From Elysia marginata (taxonomy: Eukaryota; Mollusca; Gastropoda; Plakobranchidae), in contig BMAT01005477.1 of NCBI GenBank assembly GCA_019649035.1, positions 570,539 to 606,045 of the forward strand: a DNA stretch of 35,507 nucleotides, in the 5' to 3' direction. Below, piece after piece: positions 12,785 to 22,704 of the stretch (position 1 is the stretch's first letter; the number at the start of each line of letters is the position of its first letter). The translations under genes and the position numbers were made by a program. The notes below the pieces were generated by a model. That model was not told the DNA's origin. It made no database searches and saw only the letters and a list, made by a program, of their open reading frames with translations.

Positions 12785-12785
12785 A
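12541..12785 (+). repeat. Long (GTA)n array
   Basis: Nearly pure TAG/GTA triplets fill 12541-12616. A diversified middle with GCA, GTT and ATA triplets follows, then a second pure block at about 12734-12783. Poly-Val, poly-Leu and poly-Thr frames here are artefacts. Orientation is opposite to the array at 10976-11510. Confidence 0.95.
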
Positions 12786-12789
12786 GTAG

Positions 12790-13140
12790 AGGCTGTTGTT
12801 GTGTTTGTTGTTGAACTTGTTCAAATGGTGGTGATGGTCTTAGTCGCATTGGGAATAGCAGCAATAGTTGTAGAGAGAGGAGCATTTTTAATTTTATAGA
12901 AAAAGATCAACACACAAAGTAAAAGATAGAAAATCAGTTTTAAAAAAGACAGAACACGAGTAATGCGTGATCACATAAAGAGCAATCAGCTTTTGGCAAT
13001 TATTTTTACAGTAAAAAAGGCAGTAAAAATATGTGGATCATTTTGTTTTATTATTGCAACTACTTTACTCGGATGAGAAAGAAAAATGGGAGGACTAGGC
13101 TTAAGACTTAGCTAGCTTTCTAACTCAAGTTTCCCATTTT
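12790..13140. other. Unique AT-rich DNA, nothing recognised
   Basis: A spacer between the triplet array and the GC-richer block that starts near 13141. No frame, repeat or motif cluster was seen. Confidence 0.45.
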
Positions 13141-13345
13141 GCTCTTCCGTTGAAGCGCCTCGTGAGGAGATTTGGGGGCGGGCAGTGCAGAATCGCTCAT
13201 CTCCGCTCATTGGATTTGCAGTGATCGGTTTTTGATTGGCTTGGAAGATGATAGTAATCCAGAATCTGATGGATGAGGAAAGGGGGGGGGAGAAAGAAAA
13301 AGGGGGAGGGGTAGAGAAAAATAAGAGATGCGAGAGTATATATAT
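13141..13345 (+). promoter_or_regulatory. Promoter-like motif cluster
   Basis: A GC box (GGGGCGGGC, 13175-13183) is followed by two inverted CCAAT boxes (ATTGG at 13209-13213 and 13235-13239, 26 bp apart) and, about 100 bp further on, a TATA-like run (TATATATAT, 13337-13345). These are known components of RNA polymerase II promoters and their order suits plus-strand transcription. G-runs at 13282-13290 and 13302-13311 lie between. The CCAAT-to-TATA spacing is longer than usual and no downstream gene is proven. Confidence 0.25.
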
Positions 13346-13436
13346 GAAATCAGAAATATTTTCTTGGAGAAAAAAACTGAGAATGAGAAACTGGTGAAAA
13401 TGAGACTTTGAAGCCGAAAAGGGGGGAGGGGCGAGA

Positions 13437-13706
13437 ATGGGAAGGCGTTCTGTGTTGTTATTATTTTTTATGTTTCATTTTTTAAGGGGCGGGTTGATAA
13501 AAATGGAAAGAGTCTGTTACACCATCAGTTCCGTGTTTTGGGAATATCTTGTGACGAACAAGAGAAGAGCATTGCCTTGGGTCCGCTGGGAAGTGGCGAG
13601 AAAGAAGGCGTTATTGGGAGGCTTGTCAGCGCTCGGCGCTCCTACGCCCAACACGTCAAAACTAAGAGAGAAAAGAGAAAGTAAGCTCGAGATAGCCACG
13701 ATCTAG
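13437..13706 (+). CDS. Hypothetical 89-codon ORF, doubtful
   Basis: I do not recognise this frame. It starts at an ATG in a purine-rich context (GAGAATGGG) about 90 bases downstream of the TATA-like run at 13337-13345. Its first 20 or so residues look like a signal peptide: two Arg after Met-Gly, then a hydrophobic stretch LLLFFMFHF. The middle contains WVRWEVARKK and the end is rich in Lys, Arg and Glu. The length is within chance expectation, and the opposite strand is also open over most of it. It is listed only because promoter-like motifs precede it. Confidence 0.12.
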   Translation: MGRRSVLLLFFMFHFLRGGLIKMERVCYTISSVFWEYLVTNKRRALPWVRWEVARKKALLGGLSALGAPTPNTSKLREKRESKLEIATI

Positions 13707-13789
13707 TGAGGGCTGAGGAAGTTTCTAGTTTGGCTTGGGACAAAGACGCAAAATGAGATCAATTTCACACCCTTGACGAGAAGTTTGAA

Positions 13790-14010
13790 CGAGGAATAAG
13801 AGGGAGGAATGAGCTTAATTTGGCTTCTCGTTATTGCACTTTGTGTAATATCATGCGCGGAATTGAGATTTTAAAGGGGGGAAATTAATTTAGTGCGGTC
13901 TGAGCGAATTGATAAAACGCAAAGCCTTTATGACGCTTCATCAAACCCAAAGCCTTTTGATGTTAACTTTCAAATGAGAAAGAGCCCTGTGGTTTGAGGC
14001 TTGGGGTGAT
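13790..14010. promoter_or_regulatory. Possible enhancer-like block
   Basis: This patch carries AAATTAATTTA (homeodomain-like, near 13885), TTTATGAC (Hox/Cdx-like, near 13928), CTTTTGATGTTAAC (TCF-like and HNF1-half-site-like words, near 13953) and TGTGGTTT (a RUNX consensus word, near 13990). It sits in an otherwise purine-rich tract. The dense set of developmental-factor words in complex sequence suggests a conserved non-coding element. That is inference from motifs alone. Confidence 0.2.
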
Positions 14011-14619
14011 TTTTATACAGGAAGGGGAGGGAGAGGGAAAAAAGAATTTGGAGTTCATAAACGTTAGTAAAAGAGAGAGAGAGAAATTGTAATTGGAAGG
14101 AAATACACCTAACAAAGATAAGCATATTTAGAAAATAATGGAAAAGTAGATAGAAAGAGAAATACTATAATTATTAGAGATACTAAAGGCTTGTTGAAGA
14201 AGATGCAGGGGGGGGATAGATAGACTATAGTTAAACAAAAATTAATAATTAGAAAGAGATAAATATCTTTAGATATACGATGAGAGAGATAGGAGGAAGA
14301 AAAAGGGAGAGGGAGAGAGAAGCTCAGAAAGATCAGAAAACAGAAAAAATATTGACAAAAAAGACAAACAAGAATACACTCACTATTGCAACCATGCCGC
14401 TTGAAGAAGGCAAGAAATGTCTAGACAAACAGCATAGCAGGAAAGATTTATGATATTGAAAGAACACAAGAGCCAAGTTGGAAGTGAGCCGAGGAACAGC
14501 GGAAATGAAAGTTTTCCTGCAGAAGAGACGTTTTTTTCATTGTGTTGTATGAGCGGCTAAAGAGGCAAGGACATGGCGGTGAAATTAAACCGGTTTGCTC
14601 AGAGGGGGTCTGACTTTGG

Positions 14620-14652
14620 GAGAGAGAGACAGACAGACAGAGACAGAAAGGC

Positions 14653-14688
<36 letters not shown>

Positions 14689-14696
14689 TGACAGAG
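14620..14696 (+). repeat. (GACA)n / (GA)n compound repeat
   Basis: Alternating GA and GACA units, with pure GACA runs at both ends. A compound microsatellite inside the larger purine-rich segment. Confidence 0.9.
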
Positions 14697-14824
14697 ATGT
14701 GAATATTATAGACAATGGTGAGCACCTCGGCCACCTCAACAAGTTTAATCCCCGTGTGGAAAAGAAAGAAAATCGAAGAAATGGAAAAGTGAACTCTCTT
14801 GTTGAAGAAAAAAGAATGTGTTTG

Positions 14825-14828
<4 letters not shown>

Positions 14829-14859
<31 letters not shown>

Positions 14860-14870
14860 TAGAGAGAGAG
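14829..14870 (+). repeat. (GA)n microsatellite
   Basis: Thirteen or so pure GA units are followed by two GATA units and more GA. A C11 homopolymer follows at 14945-14955. Confidence 0.93.
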
Positions 14871-15029
14871 TGGTAGAGAGATTAGGGGTAGAAAAATGAA
14901 TGCTATTGCGAGTGAAAAGTTGATGGAAATGAAATGGCGTTTAACCCCCCCCCCCTCGTGCATATCGAGGAGATTTGAGACTTGATATGAATTGATTGTA
15001 TGAATGTTTAATAAGATGGAATATTGTCT

Positions 15030-16030
15030 TTCTGTTCAGAGTAAACGGACTTGAAATGGGGCTGAGGGCATCTTCGTCATTAGCTGGGAGAGTCTGGGGG
15101 CGTTCTGACTCTTAAATTCCATAATATTTTTACTCGCAATAGAGACCGAATGGCGTGAGTATTATTTATGGTCTCAATACGACAGTTATCCAGCGGATTT
15201 GCTTTTCTAAAAAAAAAAAGATAAAGCATAACAACTTGCGTTGTCTCATTTTAATGTTCTATACATTTTATCCGAAAAAAAAAATATTAGCTACAACAAA
15301 GAGAAAGAACAGAAAGATAAAGGAAAGCTTTTACTTAGCGGTGTCCCTTTGTTTAAAAAAAATCCCTGTCGTTTAATTAACGGGACCAAAAAAAAAAAAA
15401 GAAAAATGGTTTTAAAAATTCACCGGCGACCCAAATCCGAAATCCGATAAAGATCGCTTCTTCCCTAGCAAGTTTTCAATAAAAGAGCCCAAATCAGATT
15501 GGGTTTTGTTGGGGTAAGCTCGAAGAGGCGATTTAAGTCTTCGCTAAAGAGAACAAGAACATCTTGAAAACGGGGCGATTTTCATTGAAATGTTGACATT
15601 CAATTCAGCGAAATCTAGTTCTACCGACGCGTTAGCGCTTGTCTTAAGGAGCTCTTCTCTCTTCATGTCTTGTCTAGACGGTCATTACTTTGGTGCTAAC
15701 ATGGCCGGGGTTTCTACACTCTTGTACTTAGAGTGACGTTCTAGTCTCACTAGAATGAACTTCATCTCGAGAACAGCCACAGAATTCCTCTCTCCTGAGG
15801 ACGGTTCTCACACGGCTGCCTCAAGGGGTGCAACTCTGATTGACATTCGGGGATAATCGTGTTGTGGGGGTTGCGAGAAAAGGCGAGAAATCCCGAGAGA
15901 TCGAGAAAAAGTGGTGGACATGTTTTTGTGGTTACTGTTAGTTGTTTTTTTTTTAACTTAAGTCGTACCACTCTTCCTATTCCATTGTCTCGAGCTGATT
16001 AAAAATAGTTCCCTTGTCTGGCTGCCTGTC
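15030..16030. other. Complex unique DNA with inverted-repeat words
   Basis: The stretch has A-runs at 15210-15220 and 15389-15401. Between them and around 15430-15770 lies GC-richer, non-repetitive sequence. CCCAAATCAGATTGGG near 15490 is a CCCAA/TTGGG inverted repeat. TTTATGG near 15164 is a Hox-like word. No coding frame with known content was found. It could be regulatory. Confidence 0.35.
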
Positions 16031-16032
<2 letters not shown>

Positions 16033-16084
<52 letters not shown>

Positions 16085-16102
16085 CCCCACCCCTCTCTCT
16101 CT
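16033..16102 (+). repeat. (TC)n microsatellite with C-run
   Basis: About 24 TC units, a C-rich interruption (16083-16092), then several more TC units. Sharply bounded. Confidence 0.95.
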
Positions 16103-16340
16103 CATTAAGTGGCATCTGTGAACTTGATCTAAACGTTTTTTGTTGAACCTTCTCGAAACTCATTTTATCGTTTCTCTTTGTGAATTTTGAATTTCAAATT
16201 CTGCATTTACTATTTCTTTTGATTTCGCAATGACATGAACCCTTGTTAGTACTTTGGTCGTTCTCGATGAAGTAGTGGTGTGGTCAATTTTATTATTTTT
16301 TTTCTCGATAAATTCCATCTGTGGGCGGTATCTTTATCAT

Positions 16341-16571
16341 TTAACCCCTTCAGTGCCAGGCCCGAGTCTCACTCGGGGTAGACAATTCTTGTTTATTTAG
16401 TCTTATGAGCGGTCAGAGAGATATAGCCGTAACAAACTTGTCGACATGGTAAACCAAACACATCATTTCCTTTGTTAAAAAGCAGATTTGCAATTTTTTT
16501 CAGTTTTACTATTTTTTAACAAAATTTTTTTAATGGTAAAGGCAGAACCTACTCGGCAGCGAAGGGGTCAA
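16341..16571. mobile_element. Short piggyBac-type MITE (TTAA-flanked)
   Basis: The left end reads TTAA-CCCCTTCAGTGCC (16341-16357). The right end, read on the other strand, is TTGA-CCCCTTCGCTGCC (ending at 16571). The pair forms a terminal inverted repeat of about 13 bp with two mismatches. TTAA at the left and its one-base variant TCAA at the right fit the TTAA target duplication known for piggyBac elements, whose ends usually start with C runs. Next to the left end is a 7-bp hairpin, CCCGAGT-CTC-ACTCGGG (16361-16377), and an ACTCGG word lies beside the right end. The interior is about 220 bp, AT-rich and non-coding, so the copy is non-autonomous. Confidence 0.65.
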
Positions 16572-18394
16572 AACTTATAAATGTCCGAAGTCATAAACCA
16601 TTAATTAAAGCACCTTTATGGTTTTTGTTGATTTTTACCCTTAGGTTTAAGTTAGAGCCTGCATAAAGAAATACTTTGGAACTCTTAATATTTTGTAACT
16701 TTTATAATAAAACAACTATCTATCACGACGCACTCAAACGAATATTTCGATTTTTTAATACTTTTAAAACATTTACTTGCTTCTGTTATATAATTATAAT
16801 AATTTGAAAGTTCACGACAAGGATTCTCAAAAAATTGTCTATCACAAAACTTGTTTTGTTTCAATAGTGAATATATTTGATATCATACAAAACAAGTCTA
16901 TGGTTTATGAAAGATTTAAAGTCTTACTGAAAATTAATTCTGACCTCTACCTTTCACAACTGCACCACACAGTGATAACAAATAAAATTTTTGGACAAAA
17001 AAGATTAGATGCACTTTTTTATAGTTTTGAATTTGTATGTGAAAACAACCTATTTGCATATTCCCTCTCAGTCGAATTTTTTTTTTGTCTATTCTTAAAT
17101 ATTTTTCAATATTACGTATAACAGCCAATAGGCAGATGTACGATTGGATGAAAAATCCATAGTTTTTGTCCATGTTCTTAGCCTTTCATTAATGGGATAG
17201 CCACAAACCCTTCCCAATGCAAATCTTTTTTGGAAGCTTAGGAGACTTTTAACCTACAAAGTTTAGTACATTGTATTACCTTCTTTTCGATAGGCACCCT
17301 GCGCTTAATTCGTGACTCCTGTGAGTCCGAGACACAACGGAAAGAATGTTACTGAAATTTTTTTGTTAGTCTACACTCATTGAAAACCAAATGCAAAAGC
17401 GATGAGTAGTCTTCTTTTATTATATCTGTGCTAAAAAAAATTAAACTTATCAGACATGCAAAATAATTGTAATTCAGTGTATTTATGGAGAAATTCCTGC
17501 TAATTCCAGTGCAATGACAAGGTTGTCAAATAAATGTAACTGTGTCATTCATTTCACACTGTAGACAATGGTAATCAGGGCGATGTCAACCAGCCTATAC
17601 GGTGGTAATAGTTTACTGACTTTGAGCAATGAAACGAGCGTGGCTAATGATGGTTATGGTAGCCACTGGAGCTTTTCAGATTTTATTTTCAGTCAAATAT
17701 CAGAAAAAGATGTTCAGAAAAGTTTTAAGCACCCTAAACCACAAAAGAATACATCTGTTTTTAAAGACAAACACCATTTTAAACAACGAAACAAATCTAT
17801 CTAATAAACAACAAAACAGTATAGTAACTAAAGAAGCAACACCGCAGACATAAGCAAACTACTTGCAAGAGCGCCAGTAAAATTATAGATTAAATTCAAA
17901 AGGGTTTGCAATAGCATTTTTAATACAGAAAGAATGTTGGACAAAGCCATAATCAACATCGATACTTTCGTCCACGTCAAGTAAATCTTCTTGTATTTCA
18001 CCACATCCACGTTATAGGGTCAAGTAAAAAGTAATCCTGTATTTCTCTATCCTGCTAAGTTTCTATCACCCTATGAAAAGAATAAAATAACATCTCTACG
18101 AGCCATATCCTAATTTGATGGATGACAGTATGAAAATAATGAATCTCCTGTTCCGATAAAAACTAGCTTTCGTTAGAGTGGGTGGCGCCTAAGGCAAAAT
18201 CTAATATTTCACAGTGTGATTTTTTTCAAACCTGATACTAAGTTAAGAAAATAATCTAGTGGGAAGGCAATTAGTTCATTATTTTTATACATTATTTTCA
18301 AATATTTCATATGGCGTTAAAACATCGAATGTCTAGACGCTCGTGCTCAGTGCATAAAAACACCCACACAAATTTAGTTTTCTCATTTATGATT

Positions 18395-18395
<1 letters not shown>
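16572..18395. other. AT-rich unique DNA, no gene
   Basis: The longest frame is 114 codons at 16777-17121, in very AT-rich DNA with Asn/Lys/Phe/Tyr-rich translation and no domain. Length and composition fit chance. No tandem structure, splice-supported exon or terminal repeat was seen. Confidence 0.45.
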
Positions 18396-18445
<50 letters not shown>

Positions 18446-18447
18446 TT
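18396..18447 (+). repeat. (TC)n microsatellite
   Basis: A nearly pure TC run with two TTTC interruptions. A short (TCA)n patch follows at about 18466-18490. Confidence 0.93.
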
Positions 18448-18449
18448 GT

Positions 18450-19565
18450 AAAACACACAAACACATCACTATCATCATCATCATGATCATCAATCTCACG
18501 ATTATGTTTTATTACTGTTACTAATTATAATTATTCATTATAATGTCAGGATGCTTAAGCCAGTTCTTAGCTTACAGATGCTTTTGAATTTACTTAAACT
18601 TTTTAAATGTTTGTAGCTGTTTCATTGTTAACAGAAACTTTTTATATTTGACGGTCAAATGAAAAAGGCATTTTGTCTAATTTATTACGTCGTAAAATTA
18701 AACCCAAATCAATTATCTCTCTCATTCACTCTCTCTTTCATTCCCACTTCCGCCTCACTATCTTATCACTTCGTTCACCCATTTCATGTAAAAAAAAAAG
18801 ATTCGGAATTCAATAAAACTCCATTTCATTCTAATTTCGTTATGATTCAAATTGTCACCAAAGGAAACAACACTAAATGGGTTTAGCTTTAAAATGTCGA
18901 ACAAATAATAGCATACTGGCAAAAAATACACATAAAACCCAAAAGGGTTGTTAACATAAGCAGATTCCAAATCTTATTATGCTTTTCTATAACAATTTGT
19001 TCCAATCTTTTTCCGAAGCTTTGAAAACTATTCATCTCACTAAAATGCCATTTATAAACAGGACATCCACGCAACTTTGTAATAAAAGTTCTGGCTTTAG
19101 AAATCTCAGACTCACAGTGTTGGTAAAAGTCTATTTCATTTACGTTTTGATGATGATAGAAGGAAAAAAAGTTTTCTTTCTAATTCTCTCTTAATTTGGA
19201 CTATAATTTGCTCCAAGAGAGGCTTACCTTGTATGTTTGACACAGAAATCTCTTACAATTTTTTACTTCTGCAGCTGTTTTTTAATTTCATTAAATTGTT
19301 CCTTCACGATAAAAAAAATTCAGTTTCTAGCCAATACAAACTGGTCATTTTTTGTTTTGTTGTTGAGACTAGATTTGATTTTTATGGCAGATGAAGTCTG
19401 AGAGACACGGGGGACTATAAACCCGTGTCTAGGTAAAGTCATCGGGGGATTTCATGTGATAGCTGTCTGTATGCTATGTTATAGGTGAAGGGGGAGTGTT
19501 CTATATGGAGACTTTCGAAACCAAAGAAAAACTGATGTTGTTTTGACTAGCTGGGTCAATTTGAT
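18450..19565. other. AT-rich unique DNA with one strong hairpin
   Basis: Apart from the inverted repeat at 19403-19430, only short chance-like frames and homopolymer runs are present. Confidence 0.45.
19403..19430. repeat. Perfect 9-bp inverted repeat (hairpin)
   Basis: AGACACGGG at 19403-19411 and CCCGTGTCT at 19422-19430 are perfect reverse complements, separated by 10 bases (GGACTATAAA). As RNA this would be a stable stem-loop. I see no T-run for a polymerase III terminator and no tRNA boxes, so the role is unknown. Confidence 0.6.
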
Positions 19566-19616
19566 TAGAGGGAGAAAAAAGAGAAAGAGGGAAAAGGAGG
19601 GAGAGAGAGGGAAGGT

Positions 19617-19656
<40 letters not shown>
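19566..19656 (+). repeat. Purine tract ending in (GA)n
   Basis: An irregular G/A-rich stretch passes into about 18 pure GA units from 19619 to 19654. Confidence 0.93.
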
Positions 19657-19657
<1 letters not shown>

Positions 19658-19659
19658 TA

Positions 19660-20480
19660 TCATTGAATCAATACAGCTTAGAAATTTCTGTCGTTTTAGA
19701 GCACCAATACCACGTCACTTTTAAAGTATGAAAGCAAAGCAACTTGTTAAAAATCGAATCAACAATGTTCGAGTTAGTTGCCGGCATCTTGCCTGGGGCT
19801 TAACTAGAGTAAGCCATTGATTGGGACCGTCCAATGAGGGACAGGGCAAGCTGAGAGATGATGTAGAGGTTCGTTGATGTTGGGGAGGGGAGAGGAGGAA
19901 TATTTATGCGGGTTTGGAGCTTTTTTTTTCTCTTAATGACATACTGCCATGGTAGAGAGTAATGTATCAACTAGAAGAATAACGAAAGGGATTTGAGATT
20001 AGAAAGGTCTAGGAATAAAAACTATGGTGAAGTTTAGGGAGAAAGACGGAATGAAGCAAAAAATGGACAGAAAAAGACCCAGAGGTAGAGAAAAATAAGG
20101 TGTAGATGAATTAATCAAACCCGCTAAAATTTCAAATTTGCACTAAGATCCAGGGGAAGGAAGACTGGGAGGATAAAAGATGAAGTTGAAGGTATCCTTT
20201 AACGATTTTTTTTTGTTAGGTTCAACAAACTTACTGTAGGCTTACTTAAAATTGCCGCTTCTGTTGCTCGATCCAAATGTTTTCATGCGTTTAGTAGATA
20301 ACTGCACTCTCTTTGTCTTTTAAAATGGAGACATCTTTGGTAAGTCTGGCGGAGACAAGGGGGACTCAGCTGTGTGTATATTGGTGTCGGAAACCCATTG
20401 AAGTTTTACATGAACGCCACTCTCATCCCACTTCTGTCTCTGATTCTCTGGATGTGTCCCTCCTCTGTTTGGTTTTAAAT
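19660..20480. other. Unique DNA, no gene
   Basis: A short ATG in good context (near 20324) is followed after five codons by GTAAGT, a canonical donor word. Alone this is weak evidence for a first exon. Nothing else was seen. Confidence 0.4.
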
Positions 20481-20484
20481 ATCT

Positions 20485-20590
20485 CTGCTCTCTCTGTCTA
20501 CCTCTTTCTGCCTCTCTTTCTTTCTCCCCTCTCCTCTCTCTTTCTCCCATTCTCTCCCTTTCTCTCATTCTCTCTCACTCTGTATGTCTA

Positions 20591-20641
<51 letters not shown>

Positions 20642-20652
20642 GTTTTCTCTTT
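20485..20652 (+). repeat. (TC)n-rich pyrimidine tract
   Basis: A degenerate CT-rich region with a pure TC array at about 20593-20629. The 121-codon Ser/Leu-rich frame over it is an artefact of composition. Confidence 0.92.
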
Positions 20653-20654
20653 TG

Positions 20655-21640
20655 TGTCTATTGTCTTGCATGCTTTAGACAACACAAATTAATTTGGACT
20701 GTTTTCCTACGGTATATCTTATCATTAACATTACATGGTTTCATGGCTTGATATTGCGAAATATCGTCTCTCTCCTCGAAGGGTGTACAGAGAAATCCAT
20801 CGCATTGTTTCAAAAGAGCTCACGAGCATCTCAAATAGCCGTGAGCAAAAGGCTACTACTGCCAGTACCATCGAACAGATCTTGGCGTCTACACCTCATT
20901 TCCCTATCTTCTCACTCCCGTAATGTTATCCGGAGGGCGACAGTGACACATGGTCGTGCTTGGAGCTGGAGGTCTCCCTTTCTCTTTCTCTGTAGCGAGG
21001 AGCGGGGATCTTGCCATGTCGTGACCGGAGACTATGAGTGTCAGCCGATGATAGATTAAGGCGGTCTCTTGTCTTCTTTCTCCTCTCCAGTCTGCTGCCT
21101 TCTGGTCTTTCTCCTCATCCTTCGCCAGTCCCCAGGTGATGGGCCAGATAAGTCTAGCTACACCCAAAGGGCACCAGGTCTTGGCCCTAAACATGGTGAG
21201 CTTTCATAGTAAGTACAAACTATAAAGATAACGGTTTGTAGTTCTCCGTTGCAAGACTGAGTAGTTGTCATATAAGGCGAACTGAGGTACGGTTAAGGAA
21301 CATGGAGAACTTTCATTGGCTTTAGGAATTTGAACAATAATAAGAAGGAAGAAAAAAATTTATTAAAAAAAAACACGTTGAAAAAAAAAGATAAGGAGGG
21401 AAGAAAAGGAAGGTAGAGTACAAATAAATAAATAAAATCAGAATCTCGTCTTTAAGATGGTCTTGTCAACTGTTTCATAAAATAAGGAACAAATTGTAAA
21501 CTGTGAAGATTTGTCACTTATCTTGTTGGTTTATGGGTCTATCTGTCTTTTTTTTTGTTTAAGTATTTAGTATCTCACCGTCTATTTATGTCTTTAATAA
21601 ATTGATTTCCAGGACGCTTTTACCATCACTCGAAATTTCT
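20655..21640. other. Moderately GC-rich unique DNA, unidentified
   Basis: At 20800-21195 the sequence is GC-richer. Frames of 121 codons (20694-21059, plus) and 96 codons (20904-21194, minus) overlap. Neither has a domain I recognise, and being open on both strands argues for composition rather than coding. A decayed transposon or an exon of an unfamiliar gene remains possible. Confidence 0.35.
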
Positions 21641-21649
21641 AATTTTTGT

Positions 21650-22360
21650 GATTGATCCAACAGTTTCTGCCTAGCTTTCTTTCATCCACTCTTCCTTTTC
21701 CCCTCCTCTTATACACCATTGTATTCATTTCAATCCCTCCATGTTTCGCAAGTCCCCCCTCTCTCACACAGGCTTATGAAGTAATTATGTTTGAAGCTAG
21801 AGGAATTTCAGAGTTGTTTTTTTTTTCTTATTAAGTAATTTTTTTTTCAATGTCTTAAGCCCAACTCCTCCCTTTCTTTTGTCTGTTGGCTTTGTCTCTC
21901 ATCATTACATAACACGCTACCATCTGTCGCTAATGACCCTATATTTCTCCCGTCCTCTATTCTCTCTTTCTCAATTTTAACTCACGCGCTGGATTCCATT
22001 TTTTTTTCTACATTAATCACCATCTCTTTTTATTTATCTCAATAGCGTCATAAACATTGATATCTATCGCTCTACCTATTAATTGTCTGTTTTATTTATC
22101 TAACTATATTTAAGAAAGTCTAGATTTGAACGAAAAATAAGTTAAACCTAGATGTTTATACAAAGTCAAGCTCTATTATCGATAGAAATGTAGACTGTCG
22201 TGCAGCTTCTTCCTTTGCACAATAACCAATCGCGTAAATATATATCTATTTTTCTGTCTATCTATCTTTTTTATCTATATTTTTACTTTCTACTTATCTA
22301 TCCATCCATCCATCTATCTGCCTATCTGTCGTATCTATCTATTTTTTTACGTAAAAATCT
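21650..22360 (+). repeat. Pyrimidine-skewed DNA with degenerate (TATC)n
   Basis: The plus strand is T/C-rich throughout. TATC/TATT/CATC units are concentrated at about 22240-22345, including three perfect CATC units near 22302. It is a decayed tetranucleotide array in a skewed neighbourhood. Confidence 0.65.
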
Positions 22361-22616
22361 AATGTTTGTACAATAGAAGAAAGTGCTCAACATTTCTTTC
22401 GACAACGTTGTCACGACTAAAAAGTAACTTAAATCAAGAATTAAAACCCATTATTTATCTATCTCTCTTTCTTTCCTTCCATTTGTTTATCTGTCTATCT
22501 TTGTTTCACTCTATCTCTTCTAATTTTGACAACCCACCGAGCGTTCTAAAAAAAACCGACTGTGTATCCATCCTTCAATCCTTGTATGGCGCTTAATTTT
22601 GTCACCGCAAAGATGT

Positions 22617-22700
22617 TCTCTCTCGTCTTGTACTCTCTCTCTTTCTCTCTCTCTCTCTCTTCTTGTACTCTCTCTCTCTCTCTCTCTCTCTTTCTATCTC
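22617..22700 (+). repeat. (TC)n with internal duplication
   Basis: The word TCTTGTACTCTCTCTCT occurs twice, starting at about 22625 and 22660, each time leading into a TC run. The locus therefore grew by duplication of a unit that included unique sequence as well as by slippage. Confidence 0.85.
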
Positions 22701-22704
22701 TGAA

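Larger units (their letters stand above)
13260..14900 (+). repeat. 1.6-kb purine-skewed segment
   Basis: The plus strand is persistently rich in G and A, with many GGGG, GAGA and GAAA words. It includes a (GACA)/(GA) patch at 14620-14696 and a (GA)n array at 14829-14870. Purine skew on this scale goes beyond a single microsatellite and may reflect old decayed simple repeats or strand-biased transcription. A patch at about 13700-14010 is less skewed. Confidence 0.55.

Noticed and set aside
12476-12885. Poly-Val, poly-Leu and poly-Thr frames on both strands
   Set aside because: They are translations of the (GTA)n array with no unique domain on either side.
14940-14955. TTAA followed by a C run as a second TTAA-element end
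   Set aside because: It is just a C homopolymer after TTAA, and no matching right end was found nearby.
20904-21194. A 96-codon minus-strand frame in GC-richer DNA
   Set aside because: The opposite strand is open over much of the same stretch and no family is recognisable.
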